Of a stretch of 64,000 bases of DNA, positions 1-7,997 are shown piece by piece. Origin of the DNA: Gammaproteobacteria bacterium (GTDB taxonomy: Bacteria; Pseudomonadota; Gammaproteobacteria; Pseudomonadales; UBA5518). How positions within the stretch are numbered: position 1 is the stretch's first letter; the number at the start of each line of letters is the position of its first letter. The position numbers were made by a program, and so were the translations under genes. Under the pieces are notes generated by a model. It was not told where the DNA came from, made no database searches, and saw only the letters and a program-made list of their open reading frames with translations. The DNA lies in NCBI GenBank assembly GCA_016705365.1, contig JADIYI010000008.1, positions 434,001 through 498,000 of the forward strand, given 5' to 3'.

Positions 1-762
1 GACAGCGGAGCCCAGGCCTGCGGTGACACGGGCCCGGGCCGGATGCTCGAACCGGGCGATCTGGTGCTCGCCGCCGCAGCGCGCTTTGCCATGCCGCTCC
101 TTGCGAACGTGCGCGTGCTGATCACCGCAGGACCCACGCGCGAGGCGATCGATCCGGTGCGCTTTGTCAGCAACCACAGCTCGGGGAAAATGGGTTATGC
201 GATTGCCGCCGCCGCTGCGATGGCTGGCGCGCGGGTAACCCTTGTTTCCGGCCCCGTAGGCCTGCAGACTCCGGCACTGGTCAAGCGAATAGACGTGACG
301 AGCGCCCGCGACATGTACCAAAGCGTCATGGCATGTATTGCCGACTGCGACATCTTCATCGGCTGTGCCGCGGTGGCGGATTACCGTCCCGAGCAATGCG
401 CTGCGCAGAAGATAAAGAAAACCGCCGATCGGCTCGATATTCGCATGGTGCGCAACGAAGACATCATTGCACTGGTGGCAGCGCGTGAACCGCGACCTTT
501 TACGGTTGGGTTTGCCGCGGAAACGACCGAGCTTCTCGCCAATGCGCGCGCCAAGCTCGAGCGCAAGGGTCTCGATCTGGTGATAGCCAACGACGTGGCC
601 CGCGATGACATCGGATTCAGCAGTGATTTCAACGAGGTCAGCGTGGTCTCGCGCGATGGTGTCCGGGTACTGCCGCGGCAATCCAAGGATCACCTTGCCC
701 GCTTGCTGATCGCCGAAATCGCCGGGCAGTTTCAGGCAGCCACGCACAGGATCACACCTTGA
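1..762 (+). CDS. coaBC: Bifunctional phosphopantothenoylcysteine decarboxylase/phosphopantothenate-cysteine ligase, 5' truncated by the window
   Basis: This is the C-terminal part of Dfp/CoaBC, which makes 4'-phosphopantetheine in coenzyme A synthesis in the cytosol. The frame is open from base 1, so the start lies outside the window; 253 residues are visible. The first residues carry the end of the decarboxylase domain, with the ACGD motif whose cysteine is the catalytic acid of CoaC, followed by GPGRMLEP. The CoaB ligase domain begins at about base 103 (VLITAGPTREAID) and includes NHSSGKMG and the KIKK lysine segment. An internal ATG at 43 is not a real start because the homology runs through it. 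The stop overlaps the start of algC by four bases, suggesting translational coupling. Identification is firm. Confidence 0.95.
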   Translation, partial: DSGAQACGDTGPGRMLEPGDLVLAAAARFAMPLLANVRVLITAGPTREAIDPVRFVSNHSSGKMGYAIAAAAAMAGARVTLVSGPVGLQTPALVKRIDVTSARDMYQSVMACIADCDIFIGCAAVADYRPEQCAAQKIKKTADRLDIRMVRNEDIIALVAAREPRPFTVGFAAETTELLANARAKLERKGLDLVIANDVARDDIGFSSDFNEVSVVSRDGVRVLPRQSKDHLARLLIAEIAGQFQAATHRITP

Positions 763-3209
763 AACTTCGTGAACGGCTCGACGGGCCGCGCGGCACCATG
801 ATCGCCATCATGGCTGCGACACTGATTGCCGCAGGGGTGCTGCTGAGTGCCATTTACAGCTATGCATGGGCGCTCGAAAGCAGGACCCTGCGGCGCAGCG
901 CGGAAGCACACGCCGCCCAGCTTGCGCTCTCGCTCGAAAGTTACGCACGCCTGTTGCAGGAACACACCGCGGAACTGGCGTCCAGCACGAGCGTGGTCCA
1001 GGCGCTGGCCGCTGGCGGCACCGCGCCACCGCGGGCCTTCCCCGGCCTGCATTCGGCACAGTTGCTCGCTCTCGGCGCGCTCGGCATCGCGGACCCGGCA
1101 TTCATCCCGGGCGCAATGTACAACAACATCGAGGTGAACCTTGTCGGTGCCGCGTTCAACGCCAGCCCAACCAGGGCCGAAGCCAATTCGGCCAACGGGC
1201 AATGGGTATTGAGCGCTGCGGCGGCGGTTGCGGCACCCGATGGCAACGGCCGTGCCGGCGTGCTGCTGTTGCGCGCGGACCTGCAAACCGTTTTGCGCGA
1301 TTTCCTCACGCCGGCATCGGCTTCGGGTGATTATTCGCTTTGGCTGGTCGCGGCGGACGGCAAGCTGGCGGCGCTCGAACAGGAGCATGCTGCTCCCCCG
1401 GATGAAAGCGCAACCTATCGGGTCGCAACCGCGGTGGCTGGAGTTCAGGCAGGTTTCAGGCCATCGCAAGCGTTTATCGCCGATGCCTCGATCACCGGGC
1501 TTCCGCTGATGCTGGGCACCGTGTGCGGCGCATGCATACTCATCGGACTGGTAGGATTCGCATTTCGCCAGCTGCGAATGCAGCTGCGCGAAGACGCCTT
1601 GCGCCTGGAAGACCTTGCCCTTTACCAGCGCAGCGCCACTGCCGCAATACCCTCGCTGCACTACCCGGTGCTTGCGCCGCTTGGCGAGGCGCTGGTGCAG
1701 CTGCGCCGCGCAAACCGCGCGCACGCCGGCCAGGACTTTGCAGAACCGGCGGTGGAACGCAGCTCGATCGACGCGCTGGAAATCCTGGAACTGGAGGAAA
1801 CGGATCCGGATACCGTTCGTTTCGAAAGCGATGCGACGCTGGAGATCCCTCCGGAGATATTCCGCGATTACGATATCCGCGGACGCGCCAGCCAGATCAG
1901 CAAGGCTCTTGCCCATGCCATCGGACAAGCCATCGCATCGGAAGCACTCGATCGCGGCATGACCTCGATGGTAGTCGCAACAGATGCACGGGAAAGCAGC
2001 CCGCTGTTGCGCGAACACCTGGTTCAGGGAATGCTTGCCTGCGGCATCGATGTGATCGATGCGGGTACGGTGCCAACACCGATGCTCTATTTCGCCTGCC
2101 ATCACCTGCACACGATGAGTGGTGTCATGGTGACCGGCAGCCACAACCCGGCCGATCACAACGGCTTCAAGATCATGATCGATGGCGAGACGCTGTGCGG
2201 CGAGCGGATAGCGGATCTGCGCCAGCGCATTTCCGGGCAGCGCTACCACCAGGGTCAGGGCAGTTACCGCGTCACCGAAATAGACAGCGACTACAGCAAG
2301 GCGATCCTCGACGATGTGCTGGTGGAATCGCCTTTGAAACTGGTGATCGACTGTGGCAACGGGGCCGCCTCGGTCATTGCCGTGGAGTTGTTCCAGGAAC
2401 TCGGTTGTGAAGTGCTGCCGCTTTTCTGCGAGCTCGACGGCCGTTTTCCGAATCATCCTCCGGACCCTTCGGTAGCGGAGAACCTCGAGCAGCTGATTGC
2501 CGAAGTGAGGGCCCGCGGCGCCGACCTTGGGATCGCCTTCGATGGCGATGGCGATCGCCTCGGGGTCGTGACGGCCTCCGGAAACATCGTGATGGCGGAT
2601 CGTCTGCTGATGCTTTTCGCCCGCGACCTGTTGTCGCGAAATCCCGGTGCCGACATCGTGTTCGACGTGAAATGCAGCCGGAACCTGACAGCCGTGATCG
2701 TGCAGAATGGCGGACGCCCGATCATGTGCCGCAGCGGGCATTCGTGGATAAAGGAAAAAATGAAGGAGACCGGGGCGCTTCTCGGGGGCGAGTTCACCGG
2801 CCATATCTGTTTCAGGGATCGCTGGTTCGGCTTCGACGATGCGCTCTACAGCGCCGCGCGGCTGCTGGAAATCCTGACTGCCAGCGGGCAATCGCTGGAT
2901 GAGCTGAATGCGGAATTGCCCCACGCGATCGGAACGCCGGAGCTGCGCATCGAGGTGCCCGAAGAGCACAAGTTCGCGTTGCAGCAACGGATAGTGGATT
3001 CGCTTGCGCTGGAAAATGCGCGCCTGATCAAGCTCGATGGCGTACGCGCGGAATACCCCGATGGCTGGGGGCTGGTGCGCGCCTCGAATACTTCCGCGGC
3101 CCTGATCTGCCGATTCGAAGCGGATGACGAGGAGGCGATGCGGCGCATACAGGCCGCCTTCCGTGCCGAGTTGGGCAGTCTGCTGCCGGACATCGCGCTG
3201 CCGTTTTGA
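759..3209 (+). CDS. algC: Phosphomannomutase/phosphoglucomutase with membrane-anchored N-terminal extension (AlgC type)
   Basis: This alpha-D-phosphohexomutase interconverts hexose 1- and 6-phosphates for alginate, LPS and other polysaccharide precursors. The catalytic part occupies about residues 370-816. It has the phosphoserine loop TGSHNP (Ser461), the metal loop DGDGDR (from Asp595), the sugar loop GGEFTGH and the C-terminal phosphate loop RASNTS. About 365 residues precede it: a transmembrane helix near residues 13-35, a predicted periplasmic stretch, and a second hydrophobic segment near 248-270, so the N-terminal half looks like a membrane sensor-like module. The TTG start overlaps the coaBC stop (TTGA). 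An ATG at 798 is an alternative. Long algC forms are known in Pseudomonas relatives. The function of the extension is not known to me. Confidence 0.9.
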   Translation: MKLRERLDGPRGTMIAIMAATLIAAGVLLSAIYSYAWALESRTLRRSAEAHAAQLALSLESYARLLQEHTAELASSTSVVQALAAGGTAPPRAFPGLHSAQLLALGALGIADPAFIPGAMYNNIEVNLVGAAFNASPTRAEANSANGQWVLSAAAAVAAPDGNGRAGVLLLRADLQTVLRDFLTPASASGDYSLWLVAADGKLAALEQEHAAPPDESATYRVATAVAGVQAGFRPSQAFIADASITGLPLMLGTVCGACILIGLVGFAFRQLRMQLREDALRLEDLALYQRSATAAIPSLHYPVLAPLGEALVQLRRANRAHAGQDFAEPAVERSSIDALEILELEETDPDTVRFESDATLEIPPEIFRDYDIRGRASQISKALAHAIGQAIASEALDRGMTSMVVATDARESSPLLREHLVQGMLACGIDVIDAGTVPTPMLYFACHHLHTMSGVMVTGSHNPADHNGFKIMIDGETLCGERIADLRQRISGQRYHQGQGSYRVTEIDSDYSKAILDDVLVESPLKLVIDCGNGAASVIAVELFQELGCEVLPLFCELDGRFPNHPPDPSVAENLEQLIAEVRARGADLGIAFDGDGDRLGVVTASGNIVMADRLLMLFARDLLSRNPGADIVFDVKCSRNLTAVIVQNGGRPIMCRSGHSWIKEKMKETGALLGGEFTGHICFRDRWFGFDDALYSAARLLEILTASGQSLDELNAELPHAIGTPELRIEVPEEHKFALQQRIVDSLALENARLIKLDGVRAEYPDGWGLVRASNTSAALICRFEADDEEAMRRIQAAFRAELGSLLPDIALPF

Positions 3210-3267
3210 AGACGGCCCCGGCAATCTTCCGATCACCCGAAATTCCGCTGCGCCAAGGAAGCCGATC

Positions 3268-4188
3268 ATGTCCCTGAGTCGTGACACTGCCGTCAATATC
3301 GCCCGCGTTCTGACCGAGGCTTTGCCCTATATCCAGCGATTCACCGGCAAAACCATCGTCGTCAAGTACGGCGGCAATGCGATGGTCGATCCGCAACTCA
3401 AAGACAGCTTTGCACGCGACGTGGTGCTGATGAAGCTGGTCGGCATGAACCCCGTCGTGGTGCACGGCGGCGGGCCCCAGATCGGATCCCTGCTCTCCAA
3501 GCTCAATATCGAATCGCGCTTCGTGGAAGGCATGCGCGTCACCGACACGCAGACGATGGATGTCGTCGAGATGGTGCTCGGCGCGACGGTCAACAAGGAA
3601 ATCGTTTCCAATATCAATCGTCACGGAGGCAATGCCATCGGGGTGACCGGAAAGGACGGCAATCTGATCGAGGCGTCACGCATGTCGGTGTCGCGCCAGA
3701 CGCCCGGGACGAACGCCCCGGAAATTCTCGACATGGGTCATGTCGGCGAAGTCCGGCGCATCAACCGGGCGGTGCTCGACATGATCCTCAACAGCGACTT
3801 CATCCCGGTGGTTGCACCGATCGGTGTCGATGCCTCGGGTCAGTCCTACAACATCAACGCCGATATCGTTGCGGGCAAAATCGCCGAAGTCCTGCAGGCC
3901 GAGAAGCTGATCCTTCTGACCAATGTCGCGGGACTGCTGGATGCCGATGGCAAGGTATTGACCGGGCTCGACAGCGATGGCGTCAACGAATTGATCGATG
4001 CCGGGGTCATCCGCGGCGGCATGCTGCCCAAGATCCGCTGCGCACTCGATGCGGTTGCCGGAGGTGTGAGCAGCTCGCATATCATCGACGGCACGGTGCC
4101 GCATGCGGTACTGCTCGAGGTGTTTACGGACGAGGGTGTGGGAACGCTCATCAGCAACCGCCGCAGTGCCCGCGTTGCGGCGTCCTGA
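3268..4188 (+). CDS. argB: Acetylglutamate kinase
   Basis: ArgB phosphorylates N-acetyl-L-glutamate with ATP, the second step of arginine synthesis, in the cytosol. The 306-residue protein has the usual family length. Visible motifs are VVKYGGNAM near the N-terminus (ATP-phosphate lysine), HGGGPQI (substrate glycine loop) and GGMLPKI in the C-terminal nucleotide domain. The ATG at 3268 is preceded by AAGGA at 3255-3259; the frame is open further upstream, but that part overlaps algC and has no homology. It sits 58 bases after algC, so co-transcription with coaBC-algC is likely. The N-terminal helix before the kinase core (ALPYIQRF) resembles arginine-inhibited hexameric forms, so feedback inhibition is plausible but inferred. 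Confidence 0.96.
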   Translation: MSLSRDTAVNIARVLTEALPYIQRFTGKTIVVKYGGNAMVDPQLKDSFARDVVLMKLVGMNPVVVHGGGPQIGSLLSKLNIESRFVEGMRVTDTQTMDVVEMVLGATVNKEIVSNINRHGGNAIGVTGKDGNLIEASRMSVSRQTPGTNAPEILDMGHVGEVRRINRAVLDMILNSDFIPVVAPIGVDASGQSYNINADIVAGKIAEVLQAEKLILLTNVAGLLDADGKVLTGLDSDGVNELIDAGVIRGGMLPKIRCALDAVAGGVSSSHIIDGTVPHAVLLEVFTDEGVGTLISNRRSARVAAS

Positions 4189-4240
4189 GCCAACCGTTAG
4201 CATGGATCGGTTGCCAACGGCGTAGGGAATTTGCGTCTAC

Positions 4241-4837
4241 ATGAACAAGAAGATTTCGCGCCGCGATGAAATCCTGCAGGCGCTTGCCTCGATGCTCGAA
4301 GCAACTCCGGGCGGGCGCATCACCACCGCCGCGCTGGCGGCAAAGGTAGGGGTTTCCGAAGCCGCGCTCTACCGGCATTTTCCCAGCAAGGCCAAGATGT
4401 TCGAGGCGCTCATCGAATTCATCGAGGATACACTGTTCAGCCGTATCGGCCGGATCAGACAGGAAGAAAGTTCCGCGCTCGGACGATGCGAGCAGGCCCT
4501 GAGCCTGCTGCTGACGTTCTGCGAGCGCAATCCCGGGATCACGCGCCTGCTGACCGGCGATGCCCTGGTGGGAGAAAACGAGCGCCTGCGTGGCCGGGTA
4601 CAGCAACTGTTCGATCGCATCGAAACGGAGCTCAAATCGATGCTGCGCGACGGCGAGTTGCAGCACGGGCTGCGCCCGGTACTACCAATCGCATTGGCGG
4701 CAAACCTGCTGCAATCGACCGCGGAGGGACGCATTAGCCAGTTCGTGCGCTCCGGATTCAGGCGTCCTCCGACCGAATACTGGCCCGAACAGTGGCAGGT
4801 CCTGACCGCCGCGTTTTTTCGTCAACCGCCGGCCTGA
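4241..4837 (+). CDS. slmA: TetR-family nucleoid occlusion factor SlmA
   Basis: SlmA is a DNA-binding protein that blocks FtsZ ring assembly over the nucleoid. The 198-residue length matches the family. The N-terminal TetR helix-turn-helix covers about residues 8-55, with the recognition region VGVSEAALYRHFPSKAKMFE; the C-terminal helical domain contains the typical ERNPGITRLLTGDAL segment. The neighbours coaBC and pyrE are the classic context of slmA (ttk). The gene starts 52 bases after argB and its 3' end overlaps the convergent DUF4124 gene by 16 bases. The assignment rests on remembered family sequence and synteny. A generic TetR regulator is the alternative, but it is unlikely. Confidence 0.9.
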   Translation: MNKKISRRDEILQALASMLEATPGGRITTAALAAKVGVSEAALYRHFPSKAKMFEALIEFIEDTLFSRIGRIRQEESSALGRCEQALSLLLTFCERNPGITRLLTGDALVGENERLRGRVQQLFDRIETELKSMLRDGELQHGLRPVLPIALAANLLQSTAEGRISQFVRSGFRRPPTEYWPEQWQVLTAAFFRQPPA

Positions 4838-5502
4838 CCCGCCTCCACCGCAACCGGCTCTGCCGGCGCCCGCGGCGGGTGCAACAGCTTGAAACGATCG
4901 ATATCGTACCTGAAGCGGGTCTCGGTGGTTTCGCGCTCCTGCTCGTGCCGCCCTATCAAGCGATCGTTTTCGGCAATTTCCGCACGCAATGACTCGATGG
5001 TGGCAGGCAGCTCAGGCGGAACCGGTTGACCGGAACGTTCGATTTCGGCCGCTTCCGCCTGGCGCACCTCGAGTTGCTTCTTGAGGCCGGCAATATTGGC
5101 ATTCAGCAGGTTGATCCGCACCTTGATCTCGTTCACCTTGCGCAATTCCGCCGCTTCGATGTCCTCCACGGAACTGTAGCGCCCGAGCAGCATGATGTCG
5201 TAGCGTTTCTGGCGCTCTGCCTCTTCCGCGCGCAAGCGCTCCTTGACGGCAGTGGAGTCCGACTCCCGTCGTTCGGCCTCGGTCAGTGCGCGCGGGACCA
5301 CTTCGACCACCCGCCCATTGCTGTCGAGGATCGCATAGCCCTTTTGCGCAAACTGCGGTGGCACGCGGTCATCGATGACCGTGACTCCGTCGGCATTCTG
5401 GTAGCGATAGAAGCGCACCTGGGCATGCGAAACGCCACTCGCAACCAGCATTCCAGCCACGGCAAAGGCGCACGCACCAAAGGCAAGACGTTGAACACGC
5501 AC
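4822..5502 (-). CDS. DUF4124-domain secreted protein with coiled-coil tail
   Basis: This is an exported protein of unknown function. From the GTG at 5502 it begins with a clean signal peptide (RVQRLAFGACAF to GVSHA, cut before QVRFYRY). The DUF4124 domain follows at about residues 27-70 (YRYQNADGVTVIDDRVP), then a long charged alpha-helical region rich in E, R and Q that looks like a coiled coil to about residue 215. The GTG start is chosen because AGGGGGG lies seven bases upstream; ATGs at 5529 and 5550 are in frame but lack a ribosome site and would lengthen the signal peptide. It lies between slmA and pyrE and overlaps slmA at its 3' end. Conserved domains of this type are common in gammaproteobacteria, without known activity. 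Confidence 0.75.
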   Translation of the reverse strand: MRVQRLAFGACAFAVAGMLVASGVSHAQVRFYRYQNADGVTVIDDRVPPQFAQKGYAILDSNGRVVEVVPRALTEAERRESDSTAVKERLRAEEAERQKRYDIMLLGRYSSVEDIEAAELRKVNEIKVRINLLNANIAGLKKQLEVRQAEAAEIERSGQPVPPELPATIESLRAEIAENDRLIGRHEQERETTETRFRYDIDRFKLLHPPRAPAEPVAVEAGQAGG

Positions 5503-5574
5503 AGACACACCCCCCTGCTGACCACTCATCAAGCACCAATAGTGTAGCAACTGCCCCGTGAAGTGGCCCGGACT

Positions 5575-6216
5575 TCAGGCCGCCCAGGTCTCCCGGTAGG
5601 CGAGCATGCGAGGCAACTGCTCGCGGTACTGCGCAGAACTCTCCAGATAATGCACGATATCCCCGAGAGACACGATGCTGATGACCGGAGCCTGGAGCTC
5701 ATCGGCCAGTTCCGCAACCGCCGATTGCTTGCCGCGCCCGCGCTCGCCGCGGTCAAGCCCGAGAACCACCCCGGCGACGGTCGCGCCCGCCGCGCGAATC
5801 AGCTCCACCACTTCCCGCACCGCGGTGCCGGCAGTGATGACGTCGTCGATGATCAGCACCCGCCCCGCGAGCGGTGCGCCCATCAGCACACCACCCTCTC
5901 CGTGGTCCTTGCGCTCCTTGCGGTTGAAGGCGCACGGCAGATCCCGACCGCTCGTTTCATTGAGCGTGATCGCGGTAGCCACGGCCAGTGGTATGCCCTT
6001 GTAGGCGGGACCGAACAACATGTCGTAATCAATGCCTGCGCGCCCGATCGCGCGCGCATAGCAGCGACCGAGCACCGCCAGCGCGGCACCGGTGTTGAAC
6101 TCGCCCGCATTGAAAAAATAAGGGCTGCTGCGCCCCGACTTGAGCGTGAACTCACCAAAGCGCAGCGCGCGCTGACCCAGAGCCAGCGCGATGAACTCGG
6201 CTTGATAAGCGTCCAT
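5575..6216 (-). CDS. pyrE: Orotate phosphoribosyltransferase
   Basis: PyrE joins orotate and PRPP to form orotidine 5'-phosphate in pyrimidine synthesis. The 213-residue protein has the normal length when started at the ATG giving MDAYQAEF. It contains FTLKSGRSSPYFFNAG (substrate end), FGPAYKGIPL, the flexible loop with NRKERKDHGEGG and the PRPP-binding loop IIDDVITAGTAVRE. The frame is open up to 6297, but upstream residues are low-complexity and lie over the promoter. Transcription probably starts from an extended -10 at 6257-6265. It is divergent from the crc-like gene, the same arrangement I recall from Pseudomonas. Confidence 0.96.
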   Translation of the reverse strand: MDAYQAEFIALALGQRALRFGEFTLKSGRSSPYFFNAGEFNTGAALAVLGRCYARAIGRAGIDYDMLFGPAYKGIPLAVATAITLNETSGRDLPCAFNRKERKDHGEGGVLMGAPLAGRVLIIDDVITAGTAVREVVELIRAAGATVAGVVLGLDRGERGRGKQSAVAELADELQAPVISIVSLGDIVHYLESSAQYREQLPRMLAYRETWAA

Positions 6217-6256
6217 GTTCCAGTGTGCCCGGATGCCTTGCGCAAATGAGGCGGCA

Positions 6257-6265
6257 AGTATACCA
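6257..6265 (-). promoter_or_regulatory. Extended -10 promoter element for pyrE
   Basis: Read on the minus strand the site is TGGTATACT, an extended -10 (TGn plus TATACT). A start of transcription near 6250 would leave a leader of about 34 bases before the pyrE ATG at 6216. No good -35 is visible at the expected distance, which fits extended -10 promoters. The element supports the shorter pyrE start. Confidence 0.5.
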
Positions 6266-6353
6266 GCGCCGCCGGACTGTCGCCGTCGATCACGCATTTT
6301 CCCTGTACCGCGCCGCTCATGTATGATACGCGCGCAATCCGGAAGGGCTCCCC

Positions 6354-7130
6354 ATGAGAGTGATCAGTTTCTGCGCCGACGGTATCCGTGAGGCGTCAAA
6401 AAAAGGCTTTTTCGACTGGGCGCTGGAGCAGGACGCCGACATCATCTGCGTGCAGGATCTGCGTGCTCCGGAATCCGCGCTGGGTTCGCGCGTATTCAAC
6501 CCCGACGGCTATTACTCCTATTTCTTCGATTCCATCGATGGCAACAGCAACGGCGTCGCGATCTACTGCCGCAAACTGCCGAAAGCCATCATGACCGGTC
6601 TTGGTCTTGGCGAGGCGGACGGCGAGGGTCGCTTCATGCAGGCGGATTTCGAGAATATCAGCGTGGCTTGCCTGCTCGGGCCGCAGGCAAGCGCGGAAGA
6701 CACCGGTTCCCTGGCGCGGAAATCACGTTTTTTCGAACAACTGCAGGGCCAGCTCGACAAGGTTCGCAAGAAGCGCCGGCAGTACATCCTTTGCGGCAAC
6801 TGGAATATCGCCCACGCCGCGCGCGACGTGCAGCGCGCGCCCGCGCATGCGGACTCCCCCGGATTTCTCGCCGCGGAACGGCAGTGGCTCGACTCCCTGT
6901 TCGGAGAGCTGGGTTATGTGGATGCGTTTCGGGCCATCAACGGAGATGACGACGAGTTCTCGTGGTGGCCGGGCGGTCGTGCGAGCGCCGATGGCTGGCG
7001 CGTGGACTACCAGGTGGTATCGGGTGGATTACGCGGGATCATCGAGTACGGCGCCCTGTACAAGGGACAGGAATTTTCCTCGCATGCACCGCTGATCATG
7101 GATTACGACATCGAGCTCGAGCGCCTGTAA
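6354..7130 (+). CDS. crc: Crc-like protein, degenerate exonuclease III fold
   Basis: The 258-residue protein belongs to the exonuclease III/endonuclease superfamily and resembles Pseudomonas Crc, which works with Hfq to repress translation of catabolic genes. Landmarks: CVQD with Asp35 where ExoIII has its metal Glu; GNWNIAH with Asn149 replacing the catalytic Asp but Asn151 kept; FLAAERQWLD, FSWWPGG and WRVDYQV in the middle; and SSHAPLIMDYD near the end with His244 kept but the preceding Asp replaced by Ser. Loss of acidic ligands suggests no nuclease activity. The position divergent from pyrE is the place of crc in Pseudomonas. A TATGAT -10 lies at 6322-6327. Calling it crc rests on synteny plus remembered sequence; a related xthA-like protein is the alternative. 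Confidence 0.8.
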   Translation: MRVISFCADGIREASKKGFFDWALEQDADIICVQDLRAPESALGSRVFNPDGYYSYFFDSIDGNSNGVAIYCRKLPKAIMTGLGLGEADGEGRFMQADFENISVACLLGPQASAEDTGSLARKSRFFEQLQGQLDKVRKKRRQYILCGNWNIAHAARDVQRAPAHADSPGFLAAERQWLDSLFGELGYVDAFRAINGDDDEFSWWPGGRASADGWRVDYQVVSGGLRGIIEYGALYKGQEFSSHAPLIMDYDIELERL

Positions 7131-7148
7131 CCACAGGTTGCCGACGAC

Positions 7149-7877
7149 TCAGGCAGTCTCCGCCGCAAGCGCCATTTTCTGCACCCGTACCAGGTTCTGC
7201 GTACCCTTGTGTGCGATGTCGAGCATCTGCTGCAACTCATCGGCACGGAAAGGCTTGCCTTCTGCCGTGCCCTGCACTTCGACGAAATCACCATGCTCGG
7301 TCATGATCACGTTCATGTCGGTCTCGGCGCCGGAATCCTCCGCATAATCGAGATCGAGTACCGCCTGCCCGTTCCATACGCCGACGGATACTGCGGCAAT
7401 CATGTAGCGCAGCGGGTCCTCGCTGAACAGGCGACGCCGGCGCGCCACTCCCAGCGCGTCCGCCAGCGCTACACAGGCACCGGTGATCGCCGCGGTACGC
7501 GTCCCGCCGTCGGCCTGGATGACATCGCAATCGATGAGCAGGGTGTTTTCGCCGAGCTTGCGCAGATCGACCGCGGAACGCAATGAGCGTCCGATGAGCC
7601 GCTGGATCTCGACCGTTCTTCCACCCTGTTTTCCGCGCGAGGCTTCGCGATCCATGCGTGTCGTCGTGGAGCGCGGCAGCATGCCGTATTCCGCCGTGAT
7701 CCAGCCGCTTCCCTCGCCGCGCAGGAATCGCGGCACACCCTTGTCCACGCTGGCGGTACAGATCACCCGGGTATCCCCGAACTCCACCAGCACCGAGCCT
7801 TCCGCGTGCCTGGTGTAGTTGCGGGTGATGCGTACAGGGCGAAGCTGGTCGTAACGGCGGCCGCTGGGTCTTTCCAT
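7149..7877 (-). CDS. rph: Ribonuclease PH
   Basis: RNase PH is a phosphate-dependent 3'-5' exoribonuclease that trims tRNA 3' ends. The 242-residue product begins MERPSGRRYDQLRPV and shows the conserved stretches VICTASVDKGVPRFL, GWITAEYGMLPRST, the arginine-rich RMDREASRGKQ active-site region, and DCDVIQADGGTRTAAITGA, where the phosphate- and metal-binding residues lie. Length and sequence match the family end to end. It is divergent from yicC, and its -10 (TATAAT on the minus strand, 7922-7927) is perfect. The gene ends 18 bases from the convergent crc-like gene. Confidence 0.97.
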   Translation of the reverse strand: MERPSGRRYDQLRPVRITRNYTRHAEGSVLVEFGDTRVICTASVDKGVPRFLRGEGSGWITAEYGMLPRSTTTRMDREASRGKQGGRTVEIQRLIGRSLRSAVDLRKLGENTLLIDCDVIQADGGTRTAAITGACVALADALGVARRRRLFSEDPLRYMIAAVSVGVWNGQAVLDLDYAEDSGAETDMNVIMTEHGDFVEVQGTAEGKPFRADELQQMLDIAHKGTQNLVRVQKMALAAETA

Positions 7878-7921
7878 GATCGGTGCTCGGAGACAGGGTG
7901 GGCGGGAATGCGAAGGCGGCG

Positions 7922-7990
7922 ATTATACACATGCGAGCGCGTCATGATTTCCTGCGCGCGCACGGCTACAATTGGGGCGGGCCGAAGGAG
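7922..7990. promoter_or_regulatory. Divergent promoter region between rph and yicC
   Basis: On the minus strand a perfect TATAAT (7922-7927) serves rph, with a leader of about 38 bases. On the plus strand TACAAT (7967-7972) serves yicC, followed by the ribosome site AAGGAG (7985-7990) seven bases before the TTG start at 7998. Neither has a strong -35. The close -10 boxes suggest the two promoters share a regulatory space. Confidence 0.45.
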
Positions 7991-7997
7991 TCTTTAA

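Noticed and set aside
732..3296. Long minus-strand open frame of 854 codons opposite algC
   Set aside because: It mirrors algC, starts inside a coding region, and its sequence is a high-GC antisense shadow with no domain.
4191..4213. Hairpin CAACCG...CGGTTG between argB and slmA as a terminator
   Set aside because: Six-base stem, eleven-base loop and no U tract; too weak to call.
7124..7137. Short hairpin CCTGT-AACC-ACAGG at the crc/rph convergence
   Set aside because: Five-base stem without a U run; no better than chance in this GC-rich sequence.
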